Source of the DNA: Candidatus Thiodiazotropha endolucinida
GTDB lineage: Bacteria > Pseudomonadota > Gammaproteobacteria > Chromatiales > Chromatiaceae
DNA length: 47,378 nt
Assembly (NCBI RefSeq): GCF_001715975.1
Contig: NZ_MARB01000031.1
Location: forward strand, 1-47,378
Reading direction: 5' to 3'
This document shows positions 17,211 to 26,647 of the stretch, one piece after another. Both the position numbers and the translations under genes were made by a program. A model generated the notes under the pieces. The model was given only the letters and a program-made list of their open reading frames with translations. It did no database searches and was not told the DNA's origin. Positions within the stretch are counted from its first letter, which is position 1. Each line of letters starts with the position of its first letter.

Positions 17211-17287
17211 GGAGCGGTAGTTCAGTTGGTTAGAATACCGGCCTGTCACGCCGGGGGTCGCGGGTTCGAGTCCCGTCCGCTCCGCCA
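17211..17287 (+). tRNA. tRNA-Asp (anticodon GTC)
   Basis: 77 bases including an encoded CCA. The acceptor arm GGAGCGG pairs with CCGCTCC. The D loop contains AGTTGGTTAGA. The anticodon stem CCGGC/GCCGG carries the loop CTGTCAC with anticodon GTC. The T arm is CGGGTTCGAGTCCCG. No disrupted copy of its 3' end is seen downstream, so there is no sign of an integrated element here. Confidence 0.97.
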
Positions 17288-17726
17288 TTTTTCAACACAA
17301 AACTCGATCGGTCCGATCGGTCACAGACCCCTCATACCTTACCCAGAGGGATCGTCTGAATAAACACTGAACTATCCCCGCTCTAGGGCCTGTTTAAAAA
17401 TAGATTGCATTTCAGGAAGTTTATTCGCCTCACTGGACAGGCTTTCTCCCTTATCAATACCGGACAGGCGGAGTGTGCCTTCAACAACCGGACGAAGCCA
17501 ACAGATTAATCTGTCTATCAGCCGCTGGAAACAAACAGTGTCATATTTTTGTGGCCTTCGCAGAACCACTCTCTACTCGCCACGAAGTCAGATACAAACA
17601 GATAAAATTTGAAGCACTACTCAATTTCCCCGGCCACAACCTCCTATTCTTGGCGCTAACGAACAATCAAGTACACGATTCCCGGTTGCCATTGCAACCG
17701 CTGCATATTCTACCAAGCAGAGAGAA
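17288..17726. other. Intergenic region holding a MITE-type end
   Basis: About 439 bases after the tRNA. It contains a CGATCGG/CCGATCG palindrome (about 17305-17319) and a MITE-family end at 17383. A 65-codon minus-strand frame (17372-17569) runs through that end and is probably not a gene. Confidence 0.45.
17383..17394 (+). repeat. Relic end of the GGGCCTGTT MITE family
   Basis: CTAGGGCCTGTT is identical to the outer 12 bases (target included) of the complete element at 46032-46235. Similarity stops soon after, so only one end, or a chance match, remains. Confidence 0.45.
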
Positions 17727-20555
17727 ATGGAAGTGTCGAAATCCGTCAAACCGTTACTGACTATTCTATTAACCCTCATCCTGACAGGATGTCTAGATGA
17801 AAATAGCGCACCGGTGGCAGCCGACGATAGCACCATCCTCAATCAAGGCAGAAGCACAACTATCGATGTATTACAGAACGACCGGGACAAGGATCATGAT
17901 CCGCTTGTCGTAGTTGCCGGCAAACCGCCTTCTCATGGTACCTTAATCATCCAGGATGACGGACTGATCGTTTACCAACATGACGGTTCAACAGCCGGAT
18001 CGGACAGTTTCACCTACCTTACCTATGATGGCGCTGCCTATTCCGCACCAGCCCAGGTACAGGTAACGATTTTAGTTCCTCCCTATTCCACTGATGACAA
18101 TACAACAGCCCCATCCACCAACCAACCACCGGTCGCGGTCGATGATCAGGCCACGGTGACAACAGGTGGTGCTGTTTCCCTCGACCTGCTGATCAACGAT
18201 TCTGACGCAGAGAATGACCCACTCAGCATCGAAACCCTGGGTACTCCCAGGAACGGGGAAGTGACATTGGAATCCGATGGCACTGTTACTTATCGGCACG
18301 ACGGTTCGAATACAACCGCTGACAGTTTCAGCTATATCATCAGTGACGGGGATGCCCCTTCCGCCAGCGCAGATGTCTTTATCACCATAACACTTGTAAA
18401 CCAACCGCCCGGTTTCACCCGCCAAGGTAATGATATCCATCTCCCCATCGACACACGCTACGAGTTATCCGTTGAAGCGGTGGATCCTGACGGCGATGAG
18501 TTGAGCTATTCGGTCTCCCATCTTCCTCATTGGTTACATTTCTCAGCCGATACACATACCTTGTCCGGGCAACCCTCTTGGGCCGACCTGGGAAATTCAT
18601 ACCCTGTAACGATCACAGTCAATGACGATGAAGTGAGTATTGAAAACCGATTCGTCATCACTGTCGTGGAAAGGTGGCCTGTGACAGACAGCATGGCCCA
18701 TCGCCTATTGGTACAAGCCACTTACGGCCCGACACTGAATGAAATCGAAAGAGTCAAGCAGCTGGGAGTAGCGGGTTGGATCGATCATCAGCTCTCCATG
18801 CGATCGGCATATACCGATTCTGGCGATGGTTGGCCGAGCCATCTGCAACGTACCCGCGAAATAGCCCTACAGGCGGAACCCGCCAACAATTGGCTCGCCA
18901 CCGGAATTTTCAATGAATCGACCGGTGACGGATCAGTCTTGGATTATCAAATGGCCGCATGGTGGGAAAATGCCCTGGGTTCGCCCTCGATACCCGGTAA
19001 CGAGACCGGCTCGGATCAACTGCGTCAACGCGTCGCTTATGCACTGAGCCAGTTGCTGGTTACCTCCGACAGTGTCCCGGTCCTGAAATCCCGCGGTGAA
19101 GCCTTGGCCGCCTACTATGATCTGTTGGCGGAGCATGCATTCGGTAACTACAGGACATTGCTGGGAGAAATTGCCCGAAGTCCGGCCATGGGTATCTACC
19201 TATCGCACCAGGGTAACAGCAAGAGCAATCCCGCTACAGGTTCACGACCCGATGAAAACTTCGCCCGTGAAGTCATCCAGTTATTCTCTATCGGTCTTTA
19301 TGAATTGAATCTGGACGGCAGCCCCAATCGGGACGGTAACAGTAGCAGTTATCCGGACCCCGGTCACAACCTGGCAGCCACATACACCCAAAACGATATA
19401 GAGGAATTAGCCAAGGTAATGACAGGCTGGGATCTGGCAAGTAACAGCAGGTTCGGAAGAGTAAGCAGTAGAGATGGTGACTACGCAAACCCCATGGTGT
19501 TTCATCCCGAGCAACATGAAAACGAGTCAGCCACTGGCGGAGACGGCTATGTCACAGTACTGGGACAGACATTCTCCCTCAATTCGGGGAATGATCAGAG
19601 TGGACTCGATAGTGGATTGGATGTTCTGTTCAGCCACCCGAATGTTGCCCCCTATGTCAGCAGACACCTCATCCAGCGGCTTGTCACATCCAATCCATCC
19701 CCAGCCTACCTGGCCCGAGTGGCACAGGTTTTCAATAATAACGGCAATGGCGTGAAAGGTGACCTCAAGGCGGTAGTGCGCGCCATCCTTCTAGACCCTG
19801 AAGCACGGGATGATCGTTATTTGATCGACCCATCCTATGGCAAGGCAAAGGAGCCCCTGCTGGCGATAACCCAACTGCTTCGAGCGGTCCATAGCTCGCC
19901 GTTAAACGGTTGGAACAGCCAAAGCGGCGTGGCCATGAACGGCGTCTATTGGTTCAGGGCACCCCAGGCTATATTGGGGCAAGGGCCACTGCGTTCCCCA
20001 TCCGTGTTCAACTTTTACAGCCCCGGCCACATCCCGAGAGACAACCGTTTTATTGTGCATAATCTGGTGGCGCCGGAGCTGCAGATACAGACAGATCAAA
20101 TGCTGATCGAATACAGCAACCTGGTTTTCAGTCTGCTCAACAGTTTCGAAAAAAACCATATCATCCACTTTACGGGTGAAACCCTGGCGGCATTCGGCGC
20201 TTCATTCAACAGCCATTCGGAAAAGATATTATTGACCAATTTCGATACCGAAATATCTCTCTTTGAACAAGCTCTCGAGGGGGACAACGACAGGGATTTC
20301 GCATCTATCAATGACACATCGACGGATATAGAGGGTGACACACCCAAGGCGAATGCCATTGATGCCCTGCTCGACCACCTCGATCTATTGTTGCTGGGTG
20401 GACATATGTCCCCTGAGATCAGATCCGCACTCAAGCACTATCTCGTGACAAGCGCTGGCACCAACCACAATAGACCATTCATGGAGGCGCGCTCTGTAAT
20501 ACGTGATGCAATCGCAATGATAGTCACCTCCAGCAGCTACATGATTCAAAAATAA
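17727..20555 (+). CDS. DUF1800 lipoprotein with Ig/cadherin-like repeats
   Basis: A 942-residue exported protein. It has a lipoprotein signal (LLTILLTLILTGC, lipobox LTGC at about residues 19-22). Two bacterial cadherin/Big_9-type repeats follow (about 27-115 and 133-223; each with APVAADD/PPVAVDD, LxNDxDxxxDPL and DSFxYxxxDG motifs). A third Ig-like putative (He_PIG-like) module spans about 228-310 (PHWLHFSADTHTLSGQP). DUF1800 fills the rest (about 318-930), with landmarks RLLVQATYGPTLNEI and NFAREVIQLFSIGLYELN. DUF1800 proteins nearly always precede a Tat-exported DUF1501 protein, as here with a 28-base gap. Biochemical function is unknown; a surface or extracellular role is inferred from the repeats. 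Confidence 0.88.
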   Translation: MEVSKSVKPLLTILLTLILTGCLDENSAPVAADDSTILNQGRSTTIDVLQNDRDKDHDPLVVVAGKPPSHGTLIIQDDGLIVYQHDGSTAGSDSFTYLTYDGAAYSAPAQVQVTILVPPYSTDDNTTAPSTNQPPVAVDDQATVTTGGAVSLDLLINDSDAENDPLSIETLGTPRNGEVTLESDGTVTYRHDGSNTTADSFSYIISDGDAPSASADVFITITLVNQPPGFTRQGNDIHLPIDTRYELSVEAVDPDGDELSYSVSHLPHWLHFSADTHTLSGQPSWADLGNSYPVTITVNDDEVSIENRFVITVVERWPVTDSMAHRLLVQATYGPTLNEIERVKQLGVAGWIDHQLSMRSAYTDSGDGWPSHLQRTREIALQAEPANNWLATGIFNESTGDGSVLDYQMAAWWENALGSPSIPGNETGSDQLRQRVAYALSQLLVTSDSVPVLKSRGEALAAYYDLLAEHAFGNYRTLLGEIARSPAMGIYLSHQGNSKSNPATGSRPDENFAREVIQLFSIGLYELNLDGSPNRDGNSSSYPDPGHNLAATYTQNDIEELAKVMTGWDLASNSRFGRVSSRDGDYANPMVFHPEQHENESATGGDGYVTVLGQTFSLNSGNDQSGLDSGLDVLFSHPNVAPYVSRHLIQRLVTSNPSPAYLARVAQVFNNNGNGVKGDLKAVVRAILLDPEARDDRYLIDPSYGKAKEPLLAITQLLRAVHSSPLNGWNSQSGVAMNGVYWFRAPQAILGQGPLRSPSVFNFYSPGHIPRDNRFIVHNLVAPELQIQTDQMLIEYSNLVFSLLNSFEKNHIIHFTGETLAAFGASFNSHSEKILLTNFDTEISLFEQALEGDNDRDFASINDTSTDIEGDTPKANAIDALLDHLDLLLLGGHMSPEIRSALKHYLVTSAGTNHNRPFMEARSVIRDAIAMIVTSSSYMIQK

Positions 20556-20583
20556 CACGGTAATCCAAGGAAGATATCAGCCT

Positions 20584-22227
20584 ATGGTGATGCATCGCAG
20601 GGATTTTCTAAAACACGCCACGGTTATGGGAGGTCTCGGTCTGTTAGCCCCCCTCGGCCAACTCACATATACCAGCCCATGCCTGGCCGCTGCACCGGAC
20701 TTTTCAGACTACAAGGCACTGGTCTGCATCTTTCTCTATGGCGGCAACGACTCATTCAATATGCTGATTCCCTATGGCGACACGCCGGGAAAAGGCTATA
20801 TGGAATATGCCTCCGTTCGAAGAGATCTGGCAGTCGCGGACAGAGACCTTGACCTCAGCTCGGTAACCACCGGCAACACAAATCTGAACCGGGACAACCT
20901 CGGATCGGGCAGTGCCAATCCCTACAACGCGAACCAAAGTCAAAGCACTGCTTATACACGAGGCCTTTATCCGCTGACCGCTAAAGGAATCGACCTCGCT
21001 GTGAGTGGTGTAATGCCGGAACTGGCCCAATTGATTGTCGATAATCGGGTCAGTATCGTGGCAAATACCGGCACCCTGGTCGAACCCGTGAGCCGTGCGG
21101 ATATTATCGCTGGTGGCGCTGAACTGCCAAAATTCCTTTTTGCACACGACCACCAGCAAAGAGAGCTGCAAACCGGGCGGGCTGATAATCTTGGACATAT
21201 TGGCTGGGCAGGACGAATCGCGGATGCCTGGAATGACATCAACGCTGAAAATCCGTTGGGTCTCAACCTGTCCTATTTCAACAACGATCTCATGATGGTC
21301 GGTCGAAACAGTTCACCCCTGGTATTGAAGGCCGACAACCCACCCAGCATTGGCCACCTGAGAGCAGGAGTCAATCGCTACCGGGATGATCGTCGTGCAC
21401 TGTTCAAGGCGCTTGCCGGTGTGCAAGGCAATACCAACCGACTCGACTTCAACACTGCGAATACGGCGAGTACGGGGGACCATTTCAAAGGCCTCTACAA
21501 TCGCCTGTTATTGAAATCACTCTCTACATTTGACTTTTTAAACAGCAGCTGGCAAGCGATCCAAATGGACTTTGCAACCCCTGATTCTTATGGCCGGGAG
21601 CTGTTTTCCATTCCCACCAATCAGCAATTGGGCTTCACCACAAATATCAGCGGAGTGCTGATCAGGCAGCTTGCCTCAGTGACGAAGATGATCCATATGG
21701 GTGCCTCGGGTATCCTGGGAGCAGATTACAGCAGGCAGATTTTCCTTGTCCGATTGGGTGGATTTGACACACATGCAGGCCAGGCAGAACATCACCCCCT
21801 GCTTTTGCGGGAACTGAGCCTTGCCCTGTGGAAATTTCAGATGGCGATGGAGGAGCTTGGTTATTCACAGCAGGTCACTACATTCACGATGTCCGATTTC
21901 GGCCGGACCCTGACAAATAATGGCGATGGCACCGATCATGCCTGGGCATCGAACCAGCTGGTGATGGGCGGTCTTGGTGATCATTCGCCAGGTAGTCTGG
22001 ATGGTGGAAAGCTGTTCGGCACCCCTCCTGACCTGCAACTCGGCGGTAGCGATGATTACGGCGACAAGGGGCGCTACATTCCCACTACCGCCCAGGATCA
22101 GGTGAATGCCGCTATTGCCCAATGGTTCGGCGTGGATGATTCCCTGATGCGGTCACTGTTCCCCAATCTGGTAAATTTCCAGACTGGGGCCGATTATGAA
22201 TCAGCCTATACCCGACTTTTTGTTTAG
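20584..22227 (+). CDS. Tat-exported DUF1501 protein
   Basis: A 547-residue protein opening with the twin-arginine signal HRRDFLKHATVMGGLGLLAPL and an AxA-like cleavage region (CLAAAPDF). The DUF1501 body follows with the landmarks CIFLYGGNDSFNMLIP near residue 51, RLGGFDTHAGQ near 388 and FTMSDFGRTLTNNGDGTDHAW near 438; the H/D-rich motifs recall the alkaline-phosphatase/sulfatase fold. Tat export suggests folding or cofactor loading in the cytoplasm. It forms a two-gene unit with the DUF1800 lipoprotein. AAGGA lies before the ATG; a second ATG two codons later is also possible. Convergent with metA, 6 bases apart. Confidence 0.88.
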   Translation: MVMHRRDFLKHATVMGGLGLLAPLGQLTYTSPCLAAAPDFSDYKALVCIFLYGGNDSFNMLIPYGDTPGKGYMEYASVRRDLAVADRDLDLSSVTTGNTNLNRDNLGSGSANPYNANQSQSTAYTRGLYPLTAKGIDLAVSGVMPELAQLIVDNRVSIVANTGTLVEPVSRADIIAGGAELPKFLFAHDHQQRELQTGRADNLGHIGWAGRIADAWNDINAENPLGLNLSYFNNDLMMVGRNSSPLVLKADNPPSIGHLRAGVNRYRDDRRALFKALAGVQGNTNRLDFNTANTASTGDHFKGLYNRLLLKSLSTFDFLNSSWQAIQMDFATPDSYGRELFSIPTNQQLGFTTNISGVLIRQLASVTKMIHMGASGILGADYSRQIFLVRLGGFDTHAGQAEHHPLLLRELSLALWKFQMAMEELGYSQQVTTFTMSDFGRTLTNNGDGTDHAWASNQLVMGGLGDHSPGSLDGGKLFGTPPDLQLGGSDDYGDKGRYIPTTAQDQVNAAIAQWFGVDDSLMRSLFPNLVNFQTGADYESAYTRLFV

Positions 22228-22233
22228 GGCCGG

Positions 22234-23307
22234 TTAAGCCTGTATCAAACCGAGTGGATCATTGGGATCCACACCCTCCATAAAGGGAATATTGCGGTCA
22301 CGGTGGGTGATTTGATAGACCAAACCAATCCAGTTTCCGATAACCGCTTCAGCCGTATCATGCCAGGTATTATCCAGCGTATCGGTGACCAAGGCCTCCG
22401 GAAAAGCCGGCATGGGTTGCTGCTTCGACATAGCCTGTTCGAGATGTTCACGATACTCGTTGAAAATCGCCTGATTACGCAGGGTGAAATAGTTGTCCGG
22501 AAAGGGTGGGTAATCCTCGCGCATGCGGTTGAAATAGAGGGTAACCTCTCTTTTGTACTCCTTGAGAAGACTGATGGTGTCATATTCAGGATGCCCCTGG
22601 AAGTAGACAACCCTCAGACCATCCTGACTGACAGCCAGATGGACCCCCCCCTCTTCACTCTCCACCAGGACCTTGAGTCCAGCCCGTTGGAATTGCTCCC
22701 GGGTAATCTGGTTGAAACGGGAGTGAGGTACATCGAAGCGGGTATTGACATCATTCACCAGGGGATGTTTCGGATCCATGACCCGGTGGCTGTAGACACC
22801 CCATAGCTTATCCCCCATATGGGTACGTTTCTGACCATGATGTGATTGAACAACAGCATGGGTCGCCAGACAGGAGCAGAGTACGGAGGTCACATTGTCA
22901 TAGGCCCAGTCGACCACTTCGGTCAAGGGCCGCCAGAATGCCTCCTGGGCCAGATCCGGGTGTGTGACATTGGCACCGGTGATGATCAGTGCATCCAGGC
23001 CATCCTGTTTGATCTGGCCGAAGGTCTCATAGTAGGCGTCGATATGCGTCCTGGCCTTTTCACTGCGCGGTAATTCATCAAGGGTGAATGGATGAACGAA
23101 GAACTGCGCGATGGGATTGGCCTCTCCCACCAGGCGGAAAAATTGTCGCTCAGTCGCCTCAATCGCGCTGTCGGGCATCATATTCAACAGCCCGATATGC
23201 AACTCGCGTATATGTTGATGTGTCGCCCTGTCCGGTGAGAGGACGTTCTGTCCCTCCTGTCGCAGGCGATTGAAGGTAGGCAGTTCAGTGTGTGCTACCA
23301 AAGGCAT
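22234..23307 (-). CDS. metA: Homoserine O-succinyltransferase (MetA family)
   Basis: A 357-residue MetA-family acyltransferase in the first committed step of methionine synthesis, transferring an acyl group from acyl-CoA to homoserine. Catalytic residues are visible: nucleophile C146 (in VLCSCLATHAV), H239 and E241 in QGHPEYD. The N-terminal HIGLLNMMPDSAIEATERQF segment is the family signature. The C(L)ATH context differs from the CW(G/A)xQ form of E. coli MetA, as in the branch usually annotated metAS; succinyl versus acetyl specificity is not certain from sequence. It follows the P-loop gene by 13 bases on the same strand. No SAM riboswitch is visible in front of the operon. Confidence 0.9.
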   Translation of the reverse strand: MPLVAHTELPTFNRLRQEGQNVLSPDRATHQHIRELHIGLLNMMPDSAIEATERQFFRLVGEANPIAQFFVHPFTLDELPRSEKARTHIDAYYETFGQIKQDGLDALIITGANVTHPDLAQEAFWRPLTEVVDWAYDNVTSVLCSCLATHAVVQSHHGQKRTHMGDKLWGVYSHRVMDPKHPLVNDVNTRFDVPHSRFNQITREQFQRAGLKVLVESEEGGVHLAVSQDGLRVVYFQGHPEYDTISLLKEYKREVTLYFNRMREDYPPFPDNYFTLRNQAIFNEYREHLEQAMSKQQPMPAFPEALVTDTLDNTWHDTAEAVIGNWIGLVYQITHRDRNIPFMEGVDPNDPLGLIQA

Positions 23308-23320
23308 GACGATCCCCCAT

Positions 23321-24208
23321 TCAAAGCGCTACGGACTGAGTACTGGATTCCCTGGCGATGACCTCTTCCAGCAGCTGCAGAAAATCGGATTCACTGTTGA
23401 CCATGGACAGTTCCTGGGTCGTCACTGTATAGCCGTAATCACGGGCGATTGCCTCATAACGCGGTATCCGGGCGCGAAACAGGCGCGGAAAAACCCAGCG
23501 TGTGAAATCAAACGGATCGATTAGCGAAACATACTCCAACTCATTGATTTGCATATACTCGGCCAGGTGGTCGTCAAGAAACGCCTCGCGATAATAGAGT
23601 GGTTTCGGATGTGACACGGAGCGTGCGATCAGCGCCGTTTCATCCTCCTCGGAAGCCTTGATGTAGAGAATCAGCGAGTACTCGGCGAGAAACTCCAGCA
23701 GACCAGGTTCATCCAGTTCGCACAGGCTGCCACCCACATCATTGATGAAATGTGAATAGCCGTAGATCATGCGCGATTTACGTATGAAGCTTGGCACATC
23801 GTACATGGCGGCGATCTCGGCCTGGCGATGCAGACTCTGACGCCGCTTGAATTCGGTCAGCGGCATCCCTCCCAACTCCGGATTGCCCAGCATTCCGAGA
23901 AAGGTGGAGACCGGTTTGAGGTTATGGAAGGTGATATTGTTGCGGATGAATATAGAATCCGAGCGCAACAGATCACGCAGCAAAGGCACACTCATGGCCT
24001 GATCTTTGATGCTGTCGAGAATGGGTTCGTCTAGATAGCGGGTGCCGATACGGTAGTCTCCCGAATAGTGAAACCACTCCTTCCGTCTCAGTAGATTCGA
24101 CAGGCGGGTCTTACCGACACCGGACATACCCAGCAGGGTCACACATTTCCGATCCCAGGCACGAAATTGTTCAACACTCAATCTCACGGTATCTACGCTC
24201 CAATTCAC
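23321..24208 (-). CDS. P-loop NTPase of unknown role, in operon with metA
   Basis: A 295-residue protein with a clear Walker A motif, GMSGVGKT, at residues 27-34. Later segments are hydrophilic with an acidic cluster and aromatic runs (DPFDFTRWVFPRLFRARIPRYEA). It looks like a small-molecule kinase or ATPase rather than an ABC or AAA+ protein: no Q-loop signature or arginine-finger region is evident. The start is uncertain, since the listed start is a GTG and another GTG seven codons later fits equally. It lies 13 bases ahead of metA on the same strand, so a link to sulfur amino acid metabolism or a conserved neighbour role is suggested, not shown. Confidence 0.75.
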   Translation of the reverse strand: MNWSVDTVRLSVEQFRAWDRKCVTLLGMSGVGKTRLSNLLRRKEWFHYSGDYRIGTRYLDEPILDSIKDQAMSVPLLRDLLRSDSIFIRNNITFHNLKPVSTFLGMLGNPELGGMPLTEFKRRQSLHRQAEIAAMYDVPSFIRKSRMIYGYSHFINDVGGSLCELDEPGLLEFLAEYSLILYIKASEEDETALIARSVSHPKPLYYREAFLDDHLAEYMQINELEYVSLIDPFDFTRWVFPRLFRARIPRYEAIARDYGYTVTTQELSMVNSESDFLQLLEEVIARESSTQSVAL

Positions 24209-24393
24209 TGAGAAGCCAATTCTACGGGCTAGCAGAGTGTTAGGAAAGTTACTATTCGCCCGAGAACCCTCAATGCGGTTGACAAATATGGTGTTGAGCT
24301 GAACATAGCGCCAGCTACAACCTGACCGGCTTGCTTGCTATGATGGCTTTGATACAACGATTAAGGCATTAGCCAGTCATTGATTACAAGCAG

Positions 24394-25191
24394 ATGAATA
24401 TCAAAGACCTCTCAGTCATCCTGGTGGAACCCTCGCAGACCCAGCGAAAACTCATCGCCAAGCAACTCGCAGCACTGGGAATCAGCCATATCGAATTATT
24501 CAGCAATGGTAGCGACACGCTGCAGGCCCTGCCTACAAGTAAACCGGACGTCGTTATCAGTAGCCTCTATTTGCCGGACATGACCGGGACCGACCTTGTA
24601 TTTGAGATGCGCGACGATGAGGAGCTGATGCAAACCGCATTTATGTTGATCTCCAGTGAAACCAGCCTTTCCTACCTGGATCCGATCCGCCAGGCCGGCG
24701 CCGTAGCAATACTGCCAAAGCCCTTCACCCACGACGACCTCTATCTGGCCATGCAGGCCACCCTGGACTATGTAGAGACCCCCGATCTGGAACTGCACGA
24801 CATCGACACCGAAAACATACGAATTCTGATAGTCGATGACAGCAGTATGTCCCGCAAACATATACGCCGCATTCTGGAGGCCATGGAGATTGAAAACATT
24901 ACCGAGGCAGGCAATGGCGCCGAAGCCGCCAGCCTGATCGACCAACACTATTACGATCTGGTCATTTCGGATTACAACATGCCCGAAATGAATGGTCAGG
25001 AACTGGTCGATCACATCCGTGAGCAAAGCGGGCAACCCGGCCTCCCTATCCTCATGGTAACCAGTGAGTCCAATGAAAACCGGCTGGCGGCAGTACAGAA
25101 ATCCGGTGTTTCAGCAATTTGTGACAAACCCTTCACAACAGAGTCCATACAGAGTTTGTTACAGCAGATTCTGTTGGATCTATCAACTTAA
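24394..25191 (+). CDS. Tandem receiver protein, pseudo-receiver plus receiver
   Basis: A 265-residue protein made of two receiver domains and nothing else. The second (about 142-262) is canonical: D148-D149, phosphoacceptor D193 (LVISDYNMPEMNG) and lysine in CDKPF. The first (about 6-127) keeps the lysine (LPKPF) but lacks the acceptor: S57 replaces aspartate in VISSLYLPDMTG and V11-E12 stands at the acidic pocket. It is therefore a non-phosphorylatable partner domain. There is no output domain, so it may act as a phosphate sink, a relay or a protein-interaction switch for nearby kinases. The RpfG-like gene begins about 400 bases later on the same strand. Confidence 0.88.
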   Translation: MNIKDLSVILVEPSQTQRKLIAKQLAALGISHIELFSNGSDTLQALPTSKPDVVISSLYLPDMTGTDLVFEMRDDEELMQTAFMLISSETSLSYLDPIRQAGAVAILPKPFTHDDLYLAMQATLDYVETPDLELHDIDTENIRILIVDDSSMSRKHIRRILEAMEIENITEAGNGAEAASLIDQHYYDLVISDYNMPEMNGQELVDHIREQSGQPGLPILMVTSESNENRLAAVQKSGVSAICDKPFTTESIQSLLQQILLDLST

Positions 25192-25588
25192 ACACTCGCA
25201 TTAAATGACAAATTCATTTAACATTTCAGGAAGTTAATTCATCCCATACATAGATATACCATAACGAATATCGTATGCAGCCACCTCACAACCTTACGTC
25301 AGCTGCCATAGAGCACATACATCGGCATGAAAAGAGTGCCGAAACCGAAGTAGTTACCTGATAATGTTCAATTGGCAATAGGGGTTGGCATGTCGACAAA
25401 TCAAGGAAGAGTCAAGCATTGAATATCGATGCCGTTAATGAGCTAGGAAAGTGACCATCAGAAATACCCAACATTAAGTATGGCGGCCGGGAATCGCGCC
25501 GAATCCGCCAGCAATCTCTACCGATGGTCACAGATGTGGTGTAGATGATCCTGGGATCAAAGCGAAAATCGGGCGAAACCTTGTCATT
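25192..25588 (+). other. Intergenic, leader of the RpfG-like gene
   Basis: About 397 bases without a gene. GTGACCATC (25451-25459) and GATGGTCAC (near 25523) form a spaced inverted repeat, perhaps an operator or a long-range stem. The rest is AT-rich and featureless to me. Confidence 0.35.
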
Positions 25589-26647
25589 ATGTCTAACGTA
25601 CTTATCATTGATGATCAATCAATAACCAGAATGATTTTACAGGAGTTGGTTAGTTCCATAGATAAGGATATCACTTCAACCTGCTTTGCCGACCCTACCC
25701 AGGCGCTCGAATGGGCAAAATCCCATGAAATCGATCTGGTTATCACGGATTACAAAATGCCGCAGATGGATGGCATTGAATTTATCAAGTGGATCAGGCG
25801 AATACCTCGCTGCAATGATGTTCCGGTGATGATCGTCACCTGTGTGGAGGATCAATCGATTCGCTATCTTGCACTGGAATCCGGTGCCAACGACTTTATC
25901 ACCAAACCCATTGATCATACGGAGTGCCGCGCCCGTTGCCATAATATGCTTACCATGAGTCTGCAGCGAAAACTGATAAAGGACCGGGCGTTGTTGTTGG
26001 AGCGGGAGATACGTAAAACCACTCAGGAGCTGCATGACCGGGAGCAGGAGACCCTGATGAGGCTGGCGAAGGCCGGGGAGTACCGGGATGAAGACACCGG
26101 GAACCATATCCTGCGCATATCCCGCTACTCAAAGCTGATTGCCCATCGCCTTGGCTTATCTCACGAACGATGTGATTTGATCGCCCAGTCCGCACCAATG
26201 CATGATATAGGCAAAATCGGCATACCTGACGCCATTCTTCTGAAGCCTGGGCGATTAACCCCGGAAGAGTATAAAATCATGCAACGCCACACGCTTGTAG
26301 GCTATGAGATTCTTAAAGACAGCCTCTCGAAATATATTCAGATTGGTGCTGTTATTGCGCTCAATCACCACGAAAAATTCAATGGTGAGGGCTACCCACA
26401 CGGCCTGAAGGGCGATAGCATTCCTCTGGAAGCTCGTATCGTGGCCATCGCCGATGTGTTCGACGCCCTGGTAACCGACAGGCCATACAAAAAGAGCTGG
26501 CCTATGGAGAAGGCGATTGAGTATATTAGTGAGGAGCGAGGCAAACACTTCGATCCGGATTGTGCCGAGGCCTTTCTCAGTGAACTACAGGAGGTAGAAT
26601 TGATTCACCATGCATTAAAAGCCGCCCCCAGAAGGACCGATGCGTGA
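25589..26647 (+). CDS. RpfG-like response regulator, REC-HD-GYP phosphodiesterase
   Basis: A 352-residue protein. The receiver (3-120) has D8-D9 and acceptor D54 (LVITDYKMPQMDG) and lysine in ITKPID. A helical linker (125-160) precedes an HD-GYP domain (about 160-340) with H205-D206 (MHDIGKIGIPDAILLKPGRLT), H260-H261-E262 and G268-Y269-P270 (NGEGYPHGLKG), all ligand and signature residues intact. HD-GYP enzymes hydrolyse c-di-GMP, and RpfG is the classic REC-HD-GYP partner of the DSF sensor RpfC. The next gene starts inside this one (GTGA overlap), and an RpfC-like kinase lies convergently two genes on, which supports that pairing. Confidence 0.9.
   Translation: MSNVLIIDDQSITRMILQELVSSIDKDITSTCFADPTQALEWAKSHEIDLVITDYKMPQMDGIEFIKWIRRIPRCNDVPVMIVTCVEDQSIRYLALESGANDFITKPIDHTECRARCHNMLTMSLQRKLIKDRALLLEREIRKTTQELHDREQETLMRLAKAGEYRDEDTGNHILRISRYSKLIAHRLGLSHERCDLIAQSAPMHDIGKIGIPDAILLKPGRLTPEEYKIMQRHTLVGYEILKDSLSKYIQIGAVIALNHHEKFNGEGYPHGLKGDSIPLEARIVAIADVFDALVTDRPYKKSWPMEKAIEYISEERGKHFDPDCAEAFLSELQEVELIHHALKAAPRRTDA

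Noticed and set aside
17211-17287. tRNA-Asp as an integration site for a genomic island
   Set aside because: No integrase and no repeated copy of the tRNA 3' end is visible on either side.
17372-17569. Minus-strand frame of 65 codons after the tRNA
   Set aside because: It crosses the MITE-type end, lacks a ribosome site and has no recognisable motif.
24209-24393. SAM riboswitch in front of the metA operon
   Set aside because: The leader is short and shows neither the conserved SAM-box pattern nor a clear terminator.
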